Shown piece after piece: positions 1 through 9,767 of a DNA stretch of 64,000 nt (position 1 is the first letter of the stretch; every line of letters starts with the position of its first letter). Location: contig JAEBUN010000007.1 of the NCBI GenBank assembly GCA_023014365.1, positions 248,001 through 312,000 of the forward strand, read 5' to 3'. This stretch comes from Lepiota brunneoincarnata. Lineage: Eukaryota > Basidiomycota > Agaricomycetes > Agaricales > Agaricaceae. Under the pieces are notes generated by a model. That model saw nothing but the letters and a program-made list of their open reading frames with translations, was not told the origin of the DNA and ran no database searches. A program made the position numbers and the translations under genes.

Positions 1-1
1 C

Positions 2-3000
2 AACCTGTCAAATGTTGACCTCGACACCTTCTCTCTAGAAAGAGAAATGAACCCCATGCTTCTAACCCCATTAGAAGTAAACGCCAAAGCGACACACGCC
101 ACAACGCTCCACAATGAGCAACATAATCCGACAAGATCGGCAAACCAAAAGGGAAAACAACCGGAACCAAACAAGGAAACACCCGAAATCCCTCGGAGAT
201 TCACCTGATGGGCTAAAATATTCAACAAGAAAGCCTCCGAACGATTCCCACCATCAAGAACGTTTGATCACGAAATCGAACTAAAACCGACATTCGAAGC
301 AAAATCTATGAAACCTTATCAAGTGGCACCTGCCGAAGAAAAAGCGTTAAAAGAATTCATAGATGAAAACCTCCGAAAAGGGTACATCCGACCCTCAAAA
401 TCCCCTATGGCATCACCCTTCTTCTTTGTTGCCAAGAAAGGAGGAGATCTCCGACCCTGCCAAGACTATCGTTATCTAAATGATCACACCGTCAAAAACG
501 CTTACCCAATCCCCATGATTTCCTCTATCATGGACAAACTCAAAGGAGCTAAGTACTTTACTAAGCTCGACGTCCGCCTAGGATACAATAACGTCAGAAT
601 CAAAGACGGCGATCAATGGAAAGCAGCGTTCAAGACTCCCATGGGTCTTTTCGAACCGACTGTCATGTTTTTCGGACTCTGCAACAGTCCCGCAACGTTC
701 CAACATATGATGGACACGTTATTCTTCGAAATAATGGAGAAAGGAGGAATCATCATCTACATGGATGATATTCTGATCTATGGTAAAACCCAGGAAGAAA
801 CCGACCGACTCACGGAAAAAGTACTGCAAATCCTGCAAGAAAACGACCTCTACCTCAAAACGGAGAAATGCGAGTTCAACAAACAACGACTCGAATATCT
901 CGGTATGATCATCACGCCAGACGAGATCAAGATGGATCCCGGAAAACTCAAAGGAATAGAAGATTGGCCCGTGCCAAAAACAGTCCGACACGTTTGGAAA
1001 TTCATCGGATTCTGTAACTTCTACCGGAAGTTCATCCGCAACTACTCCCACCACACCAAACCCCTGAACCAACTCCTTTCCAAATCAAACAAATTCGAAT
1101 GGAAAGAAGAACAACAAAAAGCGTTCGAAACGCTCAAGAACGAATTCCTAAAAGAACCGGTACTCCTCATGCCCGACTCCACAAAACCCTTCGAAATAGA
1201 AGCTGATGCTTCTAAATTCGCATCAGGAGCTGTCCTATACCAACACGACATCAACGGAATACGGAAACCCGTATCATTCTATTCAAAGACGTTCGGACCA
1301 GCGGAACGCAATTACGACATCTACGACAGGGAACTCCTCGCTATTATCCGAGCCCTTGAAGAATGGCGCCACTACCTCCTTGGCAGCCCTCATACTGTCC
1401 GTATCAGAACGGATCACCAAAACCTAACCTACTGGCGTAAACCCCAGAAAATCAACCGCCGACAAGCACGATGGGTACAGACCCTCGCAGATTACAACTT
1501 CAAACTAGAACACGTTCCAGGATCAAAGATCCCCGCACCAGACGCACTATCAAGACGTCCAGACCACATCCCTGATGAGGATAACGATAACGAAGATGTC
1601 ACCATACTTCCAAGGAACCTCTTTGTCGCCACCGCCGACATAGAAGATCAAAATCTGATCACAATACTCCCAGAACACCTCTTTATCGCCACCGTCGATA
1701 TGGAACTCCAAGAAAGAATCACAGAATCACCAAAATACGACGCTAGAACCACCGAAGCGTTCAAACTCCTAAAAGAAGCCCACCCTAACGCCGCCGATAA
1801 AGACTTCGGAACAGTTCCAACCCCGAACGGTTCACTCCTCACGTTCCAAGAACGTGTCATCATTCCAGAAGACCTCCAACTCAGACGCGATGTCATCGCA
1901 AGATACCACGACCACCCTACACGTGGTCACCCTGGAGAACAGGAAACATACCGCCTCGCCAAGAAAGAAGTATATTGGCCAGGAATGTCGACATTCATAA
2001 AGAACTACGTCAAAGGCTGTCCAGAGTGTCAGCAACACAAAATCATACGCAGACCGGATCGCGCGCCGACTCAACCGATCCCTCCACCGTCCTCTAAACG
2101 CCCATTTGCCCAGATCTCATGGGATCTTATCACCGGTTTACCGCCTAGCGCCGGCCATAATGCGATATTGTCCGTGGTGGACCACGGCCTTACGAAGGGG
2201 GTAATTTTCATCCCAACCTCAGATCGATCAAACGCCGATGACATCGGATGACTATTAATAGAAAAAGTCTTCACCAGATTCGGACTACCTGACAAAATCA
2301 TATCAGATCGAGACCCCAGATTCGCCGCCAACTCCCTCAGACAGCTAGCCAAACGCCTTAACATCCAACAAGCATTTTCAACTGCATACCATCCCCAGAC
2401 AGATGGTTCCACAGAACGATACAATCAAGAAATCGAGACCTATCTCGCCATATACTGCACCAGGAATCCCCTTGACTGGTCAGAAACCCTCCCTATCGCC
2501 GAATTCGCACACAACTCCAAAATACATGCCTCAAGGCAGAAATCCCCATTTGAACTAATCATGGGATACAACCCTCCACCGATACCCACGGTAATGGAAA
2601 CTTCGAACTTTCCATCAGTAGACGAACGCATCAGACTCCTTGATGACGCCAGAAAAGAAGCACACGCGGCACACCAACTCTCCGCCGACATTATGAAACA
2701 AAGAACCAGAAGAACTATCAAACCCCTTGAAACACATCAGAAAGTATGGCTAGAAGCCAAGAACCTCAAACTTCCCTTCATCTCCAACAAAATATCCCCA
2801 AAACGACTAGGACCTTTCCCTATTTTGGAAGTCTTATCGCCACTCACATACAAATTAAAACTTCCGATCAAATGGAAGATACACCCGGTGTTCCACTGAA
2901 ACCTCTTAACCCCATACAACGAAACAGAAGCATACGGACCTCATCCGACGCCACCACCACCAGACATCATCAATGAAGAAGAAGAATACGAAATAGAAGC

Positions 3001-3232
3001 TATTCTCAATCACCGCCGATACCGAGGAAGACTCCAATACTACGTACATTGGAAAGGATACTCCCACACGGAGAACCAATGGATATCCGAAGAAGAACTC
3101 CACAATAACGCCGATGAATACTTGGAAGAGTATAAAGAGATACATCAACTCAACAGCAACAACCAGGAACTACCCAGAACCTACCAGAAGCAACTTCGCT
3201 CTACCAACAAACGTACTCAACAATGTCCATGA
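2..3232 (+). pseudogene. Ty3/Gypsy pol, family E1 copy A (5' truncated by window)
   Basis: Gypsy polyprotein in one frame from the window edge: protease-RT linker, reverse transcriptase (YMDD box near 760-775), RNase H, HHCC zinc finger (about 1900-2040), integrase core (D,D,E with YHPQTDG at about 2390) and a chromodomain (about 2980-3110; YEIEAIL and YVHWKGYS). The frame is broken by TGA at 206, 2249 and 2897. At 206 and 2249 the related copies in this window have CGA; at 2897 they have AGA. The pol frame ends at TGA 3230-3232, overlapping the next ORF. The product would reverse-transcribe the element RNA and insert cDNA, with the chromodomain targeting chromatin (family knowledge). Gag and the 5' LTR lie outside the window. 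Non-functional as it stands. Confidence 0.93.
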
Positions 3233-4233
3233 ACAACCTCGACCTCGTCTGTCCCCAATCCACTCCTCCCTTCTCCTCCTCCTCCACTACCTCTTCCGTC
3301 ATCATCATTGACGATCCCAACGTCGAAAGAAACTCCCCAACTCCAATCCCAAGGCCATGCCCATTCACGCCCTCCAATGCCTTCATCAACGTCAGAGATG
3401 AAACTCCTGATCCCAACGCTACACCCAAACCAGAACCAGTAGCCGCCTTACCCATCCACTTCCACACAGCCGGAGTAAAGAACATCGAACCAATCACAAC
3501 AAATGTAGAAGATTTACGCACCATCGCTTCTACTCAATTCCTTACCGACAAAGTCAACAAAGCCCCCATCAGCGACTACGACCGAGAAGTATGGTCGAAC
3601 TACACCCATCATGTCAAACAGACAAAACTCCTCCACGACGCCTTCCACGCCCAACGAAAGTGGACTGAAAACTATGAGGCATTCCTCCTCACTCGTCAAG
3701 GACTCATGTCCCAAATGCCAAGAAAGAAACAAACCAATACGGCAACTCCCAACAAAAATATTCCAAACCCCATGTCAGGAAGGAAGAACCCCGTCGGAAA
3801 CAATAACCCCTTCCGCAAAAATACCACCAAACCAACCCCAATACGGAATTCTCCTGCTCCTATCCAACAAATTCCGAACCCTAAACCTAACGACAGATCC
3901 CGATGCATTCAATGCAAACAAGTCGGACATTGGGCTATGGACTGCCCCCAATTCGCATGCCTCGGTTGCAAACAATATGCCCCAGGTCATTACTCATACG
4001 ATTGCATCAAGTATAGATGCCCACATTGCGGAGTATTCCAACCCCGCCACAAACGAACCGAATGTCCTTCAAAAGGAACGAGACATACACCATATAACAG
4101 ACCTATGGCAACTCAACCATCCACCCATTACCAATACTCAGGACTCGAATACCCTGAAGAAGATGACTTCGACGATGGATACGATAATATCGCCATGTCC
4201 AACATATGCGGAGAACCAGTAGGAGATTTCTGA
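3223..4233 (+). CDS. ORF3 of E1 copy A: triple zinc-knuckle protein downstream of pol
   Basis: Unbroken 336-codon frame. ATGs at 3223 and 3229 overlap the end of pol; the second forms ATGA with the pol stop. The N-terminal third is Ser/Pro/Thr-rich, followed by a conserved block (DYDREVWSNYTHH, about residue 110), a Pro/Asn-rich linker and three tandem zinc knuckles: CX2CX4HX4C at residues about 228-241, then CX2CX6HX4C at about 246-261 and 266-281. It ends with the motif SNICGEPVGDF, recognisable in copies B, C and D. Gag of this family has its own knuckle (copy C), so this is an additional nucleic-acid-binding-like protein. Function unknown; an accessory chaperone or second Gag-like protein is inference. 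Confidence 0.75.
   Translation: MSMNNLDLVCPQSTPPFSSSSTTSSVIIIDDPNVERNSPTPIPRPCPFTPSNAFINVRDETPDPNATPKPEPVAALPIHFHTAGVKNIEPITTNVEDLRTIASTQFLTDKVNKAPISDYDREVWSNYTHHVKQTKLLHDAFHAQRKWTENYEAFLLTRQGLMSQMPRKKQTNTATPNKNIPNPMSGRKNPVGNNNPFRKNTTKPTPIRNSPAPIQQIPNPKPNDRSRCIQCKQVGHWAMDCPQFACLGCKQYAPGHYSYDCIKYRCPHCGVFQPRHKRTECPSKGTRHTPYNRPMATQPSTHYQYSGLEYPEEDDFDDGYDNIAMSNICGEPVGDF
3611..4222 (+). other. ORF4-equivalent frame, copy A (+1 frame inside ORF3)
   Basis: 203-codon open frame, +1 relative to ORF3 and wholly inside it. It corresponds in position and frame to ORF4 in copies B, C and D but stops at TAG shortly before the end of ORF3, so it lacks the C-terminal tail of the other copies. Low confidence that it is translated in this copy. 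Confidence 0.3.
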
Positions 4234-4272
4234 GCTCCACTCAAACACAACAGAAAGGAAAAAGACATAAAT

Positions 4273-4292
4273 GGTTATAATGGAATATAACC
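4273..4292 (+). promoter_or_regulatory. Hairpin upstream of polypurine tract, copy A
   Basis: Stem GGTTATA (4273-4279) and TATAACC (4286-4292) around loop ATGGAA. It lies 15 nt before the 3' LTR. Copies B and C have a hairpin at the same place with the same loop core but a different, still fully paired stem. The purine-rich AGAAACGGGG tract follows it and is probably the plus-strand primer. Confidence 0.6.
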
Positions 4293-4307
4293 TTAGAAAC
4301 GGGGTAA

Positions 4308-4725
4308 TGTTATCAGAAGTCCCCTTAAACTCCCCTTATCAGAAGCCTCACCAGAAGGAACTCTTATCAGAAGCATCCAAGTAATATAAATAGATAGAAG
4401 ACCTGTCATCCTGAAACCATCAGAAGAACTATCAGAACAATCTATACTTAGATAGATAAGGATATGACTCACTTACCTGGGTCCAGACATATATAGTAGG
4501 AGCACAGCCACACATAGTAGTATATAAGGATACTGTACCATACCCTTGTATCCTTATCTTAGTGTTATACAGTTCTTGCCTCCTATACCTCTTTGCCCTT
4601 AAACCGGCTGGACTATAGTGCTCCGTCGTCTCTAAGTCACGCCTAGTAGGACAAGACCAAGTCTGTATAGACATCTTGCCACGAACGCCGTGCTACTCAA
4701 GAGCGAACCCCTAACCCGGGTAACA
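4308..4725 (+). repeat. 3' LTR of E1 copy A
   Basis: Begins TGTTATCAG and ends GGGTAACA, so it has TG...CA ends with short inverted termini TGTTA/TAACA. About 418 bp. A TATA box lies near 4523 (GTATATAAGG), followed about 35 nt later by TATCTTAGTGTT, the predicted RNA 5' end. Matches LTRs B and C. It directly abuts internal sequence of copy B, so copy A probably inserted into copy B; the matching 5' flank is off the window. Confidence 0.88.
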
Positions 4726-6951
4726 AGAAGACCTTTAACTCAGACGTGATGTCATTGCAAGATACCACAACCACCCTACATGTGGCCACCCCAGAGAACA
4801 GGAAACATACCACCTCGCCAAGAAAGAAGTTTATTGGCCAGGAATGTCGACGTTCATAAAGAACTACATCAAAGGCTGTCCCAAGTGTCAGCAACACAAA
4901 ATCATATGCAGACTGGATCGAGCACCGACTCAACCAATTCCTCCACCATCCTCCAAACACCCATTTGCCCAGATCTCATGGGTCCTTATCACCGGTCTAC
5001 CACCTAGTGCTGGCCATAATGCAATATTGTCCGTGGTGGACCATGGCCTTACGAAGGGGGTAATTTTCATCCCAACATCAGATCGATCAAATGCTGATGA
5101 CATCGGACGACTATTAATAGAAAAAGTCTTCACCAGATTCAGATTACCTGATAAAATCATATCAGATCGAGACCCCAGATTCACCGCCAACTCCCTCCAA
5201 CAACTAGCCAAATGTCTAAACATCCAACAGGCATTCTCAACTGCATACCATCCCCAGACAGATGGTTCCACCAAACGATACAATCAGGAAATCAAGACCT
5301 ACCTTGCCATATACTGCACCAGAAACCCTCTTGATTGGTCAGAAACCCTCCCTATTGCCAAGTTTGCACACAACTCCAAAATACATGCCTCAAGGCAGAA
5401 ATCCCCATTTGAACTAATCATGGGATACAACCCTCCGCCGATACCCATGGTAATGGAAACATCGAACTTTCCATCAGTAGACGAATGCATCAGACTCCCT
5501 GATGATGCCAGAAAAGAAGCACACATGGCACATCAACTCTCCACCAATATTATGAAACAAAGAACCAGAAGAACTGTCAAACCCCTTGAAACACATCAAA
5601 AAGTATGGCTAGAAGCCAAAAACCTCAAACTCCCCTTCATTTCCAACAAAATATCCCCAAAATGACTAGGTGTCATATCCATGCCAACTCAGAGTCTAAT
5701 CACTTAAACTTCGGCTTCTCGATTCCACGTGTGCTCCACACAACAACCCTCTGCCCTCCGACTCGGCCCCGACTTGCTCCGACCGCAACCCACTGCCCCG
5801 ATTACGCGACCACCTCCACACGTGCCGTGGTCACCTGACCCTTGGTGTCTCTAGTTCCAGTCTCCATTTCCTGTCCGTAGTCAAGATACGTTATCGGTCT
5901 CCATACCTGTACCGGTTTCCATTCCATTCGTAATCTGTTCGTAATCCGTTGTAACTATATCGGCCTCCGCTTCGCTCCACACGTAATCAGTACGAGTCAT
6001 AGTTCGTAAGGCCAGTAGTATATATACTGTAGGTACTTGGCTTGTACTCCTCAGTCTGATAATCGAATCGAGCAGCGGACCAGCTCCCTGTTCCCTATCC
6101 TCTCCTCTCTTCTGCCTCGCTCTGCTTCGGCTCCGACTTCCTGAAATATGGACTAGGACAGTAGGAGGGCACAGCACATACGCTGAGGCCGCAAGTCCAA
6201 CCCCCCGCCTGACGTACTCCACCTCAGTCCCAAAGTCTACGTACTGACTTTGCCCTGTCCCCCGGTTACCTTATATCAAGGTTACCACCCTGACCCTCCA
6301 CCTCGGTCCTGACCCGCACTGGCTCTAACACTAGGACCTTTCCTTATCTCAGAAGTCTTATCGCCACTCACCTACAAACTAAAACTTCCGATCAAATGGA
6401 AAATACACCCAGTATTCCACAGAAACCTTCTAACCCCATATACCAAAACAGAAGCATACGGATCTCATCCAACTCCACCACCACCAAACATCATCAATGA
6501 AGAAGAAGAATACGAAATAGAAGCCATTCTAAATCACCGCCAACACTGTGGAAAACTCCAATATTATGTCAAATGGAAAGGATACTCCCACATGGAGAAC
6601 GAATGGATCACCGATGAAACACTCCACGCAAACGCTGAAGAATACTTAACCGAGTATAAAGAAGCTTATGGAATTCTCCAGAAAGAACAGAAACCCACCA
6701 GAACTGACCAAAGACAACTTTGCTCCCACACCAAACGTACTAAAGATGCCCATGAACCTCGATCTCACTCACCCCCAAACCACTCCCCCCTTCTCAACAA
6801 CACCCTCGCCAATGTCCTCATCATCCTCAATCATCATCATCAACAATGCAAGCATCGAACATACTACACTTCAGACAACTCCCATTCCAGCCCCGTCTCC
6901 CTACACCCTCTCTCACACCTTCGCCGCAACATACGCCTCCCCCAGGGATGA
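4726..6951 (+). pseudogene. Gypsy pol, family E1 copy B (5' truncated, split by solo LTR)
   Basis: Starts abruptly at the position equivalent to 1867 of copy A, just before the HHCC zinc finger. It runs through the integrase core to a TGA at 5663 (CGA in copies A and C). The frame resumes in register after the solo LTR 5671-6330 plus one 5-bp duplication, giving the chromodomain (YEIEAILNH, YYVKWKGYS at about 6510-6600). The pol stop seen in copy C is lost here by a one-base difference, so the frame runs to 6951. Many differences from copy A are CG to TG/CA. Non-functional. Confidence 0.9.
5671..6330 (+). repeat. Solo LTR of family E2
   Basis: 660 bp from TGTCATATCC to GGCTCTAACA, flanked by the 5-bp target duplication CTAGG (5666-5670 and 6331-6335). 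Same length and sequence type as the two LTRs of the complete E2 element at 29,670-37,536. No internal region remains, so it arose by LTR-LTR recombination. It contains the TATATATA box and the AGTCTGATAAT start-site motif. Confidence 0.93.
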
Positions 6952-7870
6952 GACCCCCAACCCCAATGACACCCCAGAACCAACAGCTGCCCCAGCCACC
7001 TCCCTTAGATACCATACAGCTGGAGTATGATTATATGGACCAGATCACCCTTCTGACAGAGATCTGCATGAGGCTGCCACTGATGGAACCTTTATGACTA
7101 AATTGGAACACACTTCAATTTCAGAATACGACCAACAACTCTGGTACAACTATACCCACCACGTACGACAGACTAAGGCTCTTGCTACTGCATACAATAC
7201 ACAATGTGCCTGGGCAGAATCACTCAAGCAACTTCTCCGCTCAAGATCGGGCCTCATGTCCAAGGTGTCAAAGAACCTACCCAAACGAGATGAGGTACAT
7301 ACCTTGCAGCCCCCTACCACAACCATCCCCACCACTACTATGACAACCACTGCTGCAATCATCACCACCATCCCCAACAAGGGAAGAAAGCCCACCAGTG
7401 TCAGAAATCCCTTCAGACTTCTCACCCCCACCAAGAACACCACCCACACCGTCGCCAGTAACAACGTCCCCATTCGGAACTCCCCCAATCCTGTTCACTC
7501 ACGAACCAACCCCCGAACCACCGACAGATCAGTCTGTATCCAATGCAGACATACAGGACACTGGGCTATGGATTGCCCCCAATTTGCCTGCCTCGGATGC
7601 AAGCAATATGCCCCAGGGCATTACTCATACGACTGCATCAAGTATAGATGCCCCCACTGCGCCGTTTTCCAACCATGCCATAAATGAACCAAATGCCCAA
7701 GTCGAAAGACTCAACATGCCCCTTATTCCAGAAATCCAGCAACCCGTCCCTCAACCACTCCCACAACTCACCATAGATACATCAACCTCACCCATGACGA
7801 CTACTACGAGGAATGCTATGACAACGTGGCCAAATCAAATATTACAGGAGAACCATGCAGTTCCTTCTGA
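6746..7870 (+). pseudogene. ORF3 of E1 copy B, zinc-knuckle protein, two stops
   Basis: 375-codon frame starting ATG CCC ATG at 6746 and ending ..SNITGEP.. TGA at 7870. Same length as copy C ORF3 (1125 nt). Interrupted by TGA at 7028 (also present in copy C) and TGA at 7685 (CGA in A, CGG in C). Between these stops is the conserved YNYTHHVRQTK block, a Thr/Pro-rich linker and three zinc knuckles (about 7540-7685). Degraded copy of the protein seen intact at 3223-4233. Confidence 0.8.
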
Positions 7871-8114
7871 AGAAGACCCAACCACCCCACCAGAAGAAAG
7901 AATAGAAAGTCCCCATTTCAGACACCTACTATACGACATCTTCTATCCAGGACAACCCCCATCCCCAGAAACTGCCACTATACTTGATCTCCACAGAACT
8001 CCCACTCCCACTTTCTCTCCCGTCATTCCTCCCAGACCAGACTCCACTGACCAAACTCAGATTGAATATTATGAACCAAATTACTTAGCTGAATACCTGG
8101 AAGAAGGAAATTAA
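7398..8114 (+). CDS. ORF4 of E1 copy B: +1-frame ORF overlapping ORF3 with Pro/acidic tail
   Basis: 238 open codons in the +1 frame relative to ORF3. The overlapped part is Pro/Ser/Thr-rich. Downstream of the ORF3 stop it continues about 80 codons with an acidic, Pro-rich tail (NQILQEN, EEDPTTPPEER, then IEYYEPNYLAEYLEEGN), nearly identical in copy C. Element D has an ORF in the same relative frame with a longer acidic tail. No recognised domain. Whether it starts internally, is reached by +1 frameshift, or by splicing cannot be told from sequence alone. Confidence 0.5.
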   Translation: MSEIPSDFSPPPRTPPTPSPVTTSPFGTPPILFTHEPTPEPPTDQSVSNADIQDTGLWIAPNLPASDASNMPQGITHTTASSIDAPTAPFSNHAINEPNAQVERLNMPLIPEIQQPVPQPLPQLTIDTSTSPMTTTTRNAMTTWPNQILQENHAVPSEEDPTTPPEERIESPHFRHLLYDIFYPGQPPSPETATILDLHRTPTPTFSPVIPPRPDSTDQTQIEYYEPNYLAEYLEEGN

Positions 8115-8115
8115 C

Positions 8116-8136
8116 GAGTTGTATGGAAAACAACTC
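8116..8136 (+). promoter_or_regulatory. Hairpin after ORF4, copy B
   Basis: Stem GAGTTGT/ACAACTC, loop ATGGAAA. Starts one base after the ORF4 stop and 15 nt before the 3' LTR. Same position and loop core as the hairpin in copy A, with a different but paired stem. Confidence 0.6.
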
Positions 8137-8151
8137 TAGAAATGGACCTAA

Positions 8152-8534
8152 TGTTATCAGAATTCCATCAGAAGGACAGTTATTTTTAGCTATATTTCCC
8201 ATGTCACTATGAAACTATCAGTAGTGTACATCAGAAGGACGATTCTTACCACATGCCTCATGTTTCTTATCTCTGACTCATAGTTACCTTGGTCCGGACT
8301 GTTATAGTAGGAGTACAGCCACACTTAGAAGTATATAAGGATACAGTACAATACCTTGTATCCTTATCTTAGTGTTATAAAGTTCTTGCCTCCTATACCT
8401 CTTTGCCATAACCGGCTGGACTTATAGTGCTCCGTTGTCTCCAAGTCACACTTAGTAGGACAGGACCAAGTCTGTATAGACATCCTGTGTCAAACCCCAT
8501 GCTACTCAAGAGCGAACCCCTAACCCGAGTAACA
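8152..8534 (+). repeat. 3' LTR of E1 copy B
   Basis: TGTTATCAG...GAGTAACA, 383 bp. TATA box near 8332 and TATCTTAGTGTTATA downstream. Its right end abuts codons of the Tc1 transposase T1, so the element inserted into T1. Confidence 0.88.
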
Positions 8535-9418
8535 ATACCCTTGGGAGGAGATTCATACTCTCCCAACTTTCTCTTCACATATTCCCATAAGTGTTCAATG
8601 GGATTGAGGTCAGGTGACTGTGCTGGCCAGGTTAGGAGCCTAAAATGATTTTTTTGAAACCATTCTTTGGCCAGTGTACTCTTGTGTTTGGGGTCATTAT
8701 CTTGCTAGAAAATAATATCTCGGGGTTTAAGCTTGTACCACCGGAGACTCTTCTTCAAATCTTCCTCCAAAATTTGCACAAACAACTCTGCATCCATCCT
8801 TCCATCAATCCTCACTGCATAGCCTGGGCCATCCCACAGCATACAGCCCCAAACCATCACTGATCCTCCTCCATACTTCAGAGTTCCCTTGACCAATCTT
8901 TCACTAAGCCCCTCTCCCTTCTTTTTCCATCCCCACTCCCTCCCATCTGACCCCAAACAATTAATTTTGGTCTCATCAGACCATACAACCAGCTTCCAGT
9001 CCTCCACAGTCCAATGCTGGTGTGTCAGAGCAAAATCCAGCCTAGCCCTCCTATGCTTGTCAGAGAGTAAAGGCTTTTGTTGCTTGACTACAGCCTTCAT
9101 TCCTGCCTGTTTGAGATGCCTTGCTACAGTCTGTGAAGAGACTGATGTCCCAATGATGGGAGCAAGAGATTTGGCTATATCTACAGCAGTTTCAGCCTTG
9201 CCAGCAGAGATAAGATGGATAGTATGCCGAATATTAGTGGTAGAGAGTTTTGAAGGACATCCTCCAAGTGATTTAGTAAGGCTGGAACAATTTTTAGAGG
9301 CTAGCCTGGATATGGTACTGCACCCAACACCAGTAATTGCCTCAATTTTAGTATAGGAATGATGAGAATTTAGCAAAGAGAGGATGGTTTGCTTTAGAGT
9401 AGAAGATAATGGCTTCAT
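8535..9418 (-). pseudogene. Tc1/mariner transposase T1 (DD34E), C-terminus cut by LTR B
   Basis: Reads from ATG at 9418 leftward. N-terminal helix-turn-helix (about residues 15-40), catalytic block WSDETK, an in-frame TAG at 8705, then QDNDPKH and NPIEHLW. The second D and the E are 34 residues apart, the Tc1 DD34E signature. The TAG sits where related transposases have Gln (CAG to TAG). The last residues run straight into LTR B, so the C-terminus and left terminal repeat are missing. A cut-and-paste transposase by family; dead here. Confidence 0.92.
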
Positions 9419-9489
9419 GGTAGGTAGGGGGATTGAGAATGATGGGACATGGCTGTCAGCACATCTATTTATATGTCAAAGACACGTGG

Positions 9490-9530
9490 TCACATGATCT
9501 TGTTGATTCACAATCAACAGAGTCATGTGA
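9490..9530. repeat. 41-nt near-perfect palindrome upstream of Tc1 T1
   Basis: TCACATGA and TGTTGATT on the left are mirrored by AATCAACA and TCATGTGA on the right with a 3-nt centre. It lies about 70 nt upstream of the T1 start codon, so it may be a subterminal transposase site or a hairpin. Confidence 0.6.
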
Positions 9531-9555
9531 TTGCTTGGATTAGTATTAAAAATTA

Positions 9556-9767
9556 CCATTGACAAAACCATTCCAATGACTTAAAATGCTTACAAAATCC
9601 ATAATTGCCTCATTTAGAAATATTACATAACGCGACTTTGCAGGGTCAGATATGACATATTTGGCTATGTTTATAAATATATTCACAAATTTAGCTATTT
9701 TATTTACTGAGCTATTACTACTTTAAGTCAAAAGTACAAAACATTGGAACGGTTTTGTGGGTCACTA
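9556..9767. repeat. Inverted repeat, possible Tc1 end or small MITE
   Basis: ACAAAACCATTCCAATG at about 9564 is mirrored by CATTGGAACGGTTTTGT at about 9742-9758, followed by GGGTCACTATA, which resembles a Tc1-type end at a TA. Arms of about 17-25 nt enclose about 160 nt of AT-rich sequence with no coding potential. Confidence 0.45.

Noticed and set aside
719..1072. Minus-strand ORFs inside the RT of copy A and similar antisense ORFs inside other pol genes
   Set aside because: Shadows of the sense coding sequence, with no splice sites or motifs.
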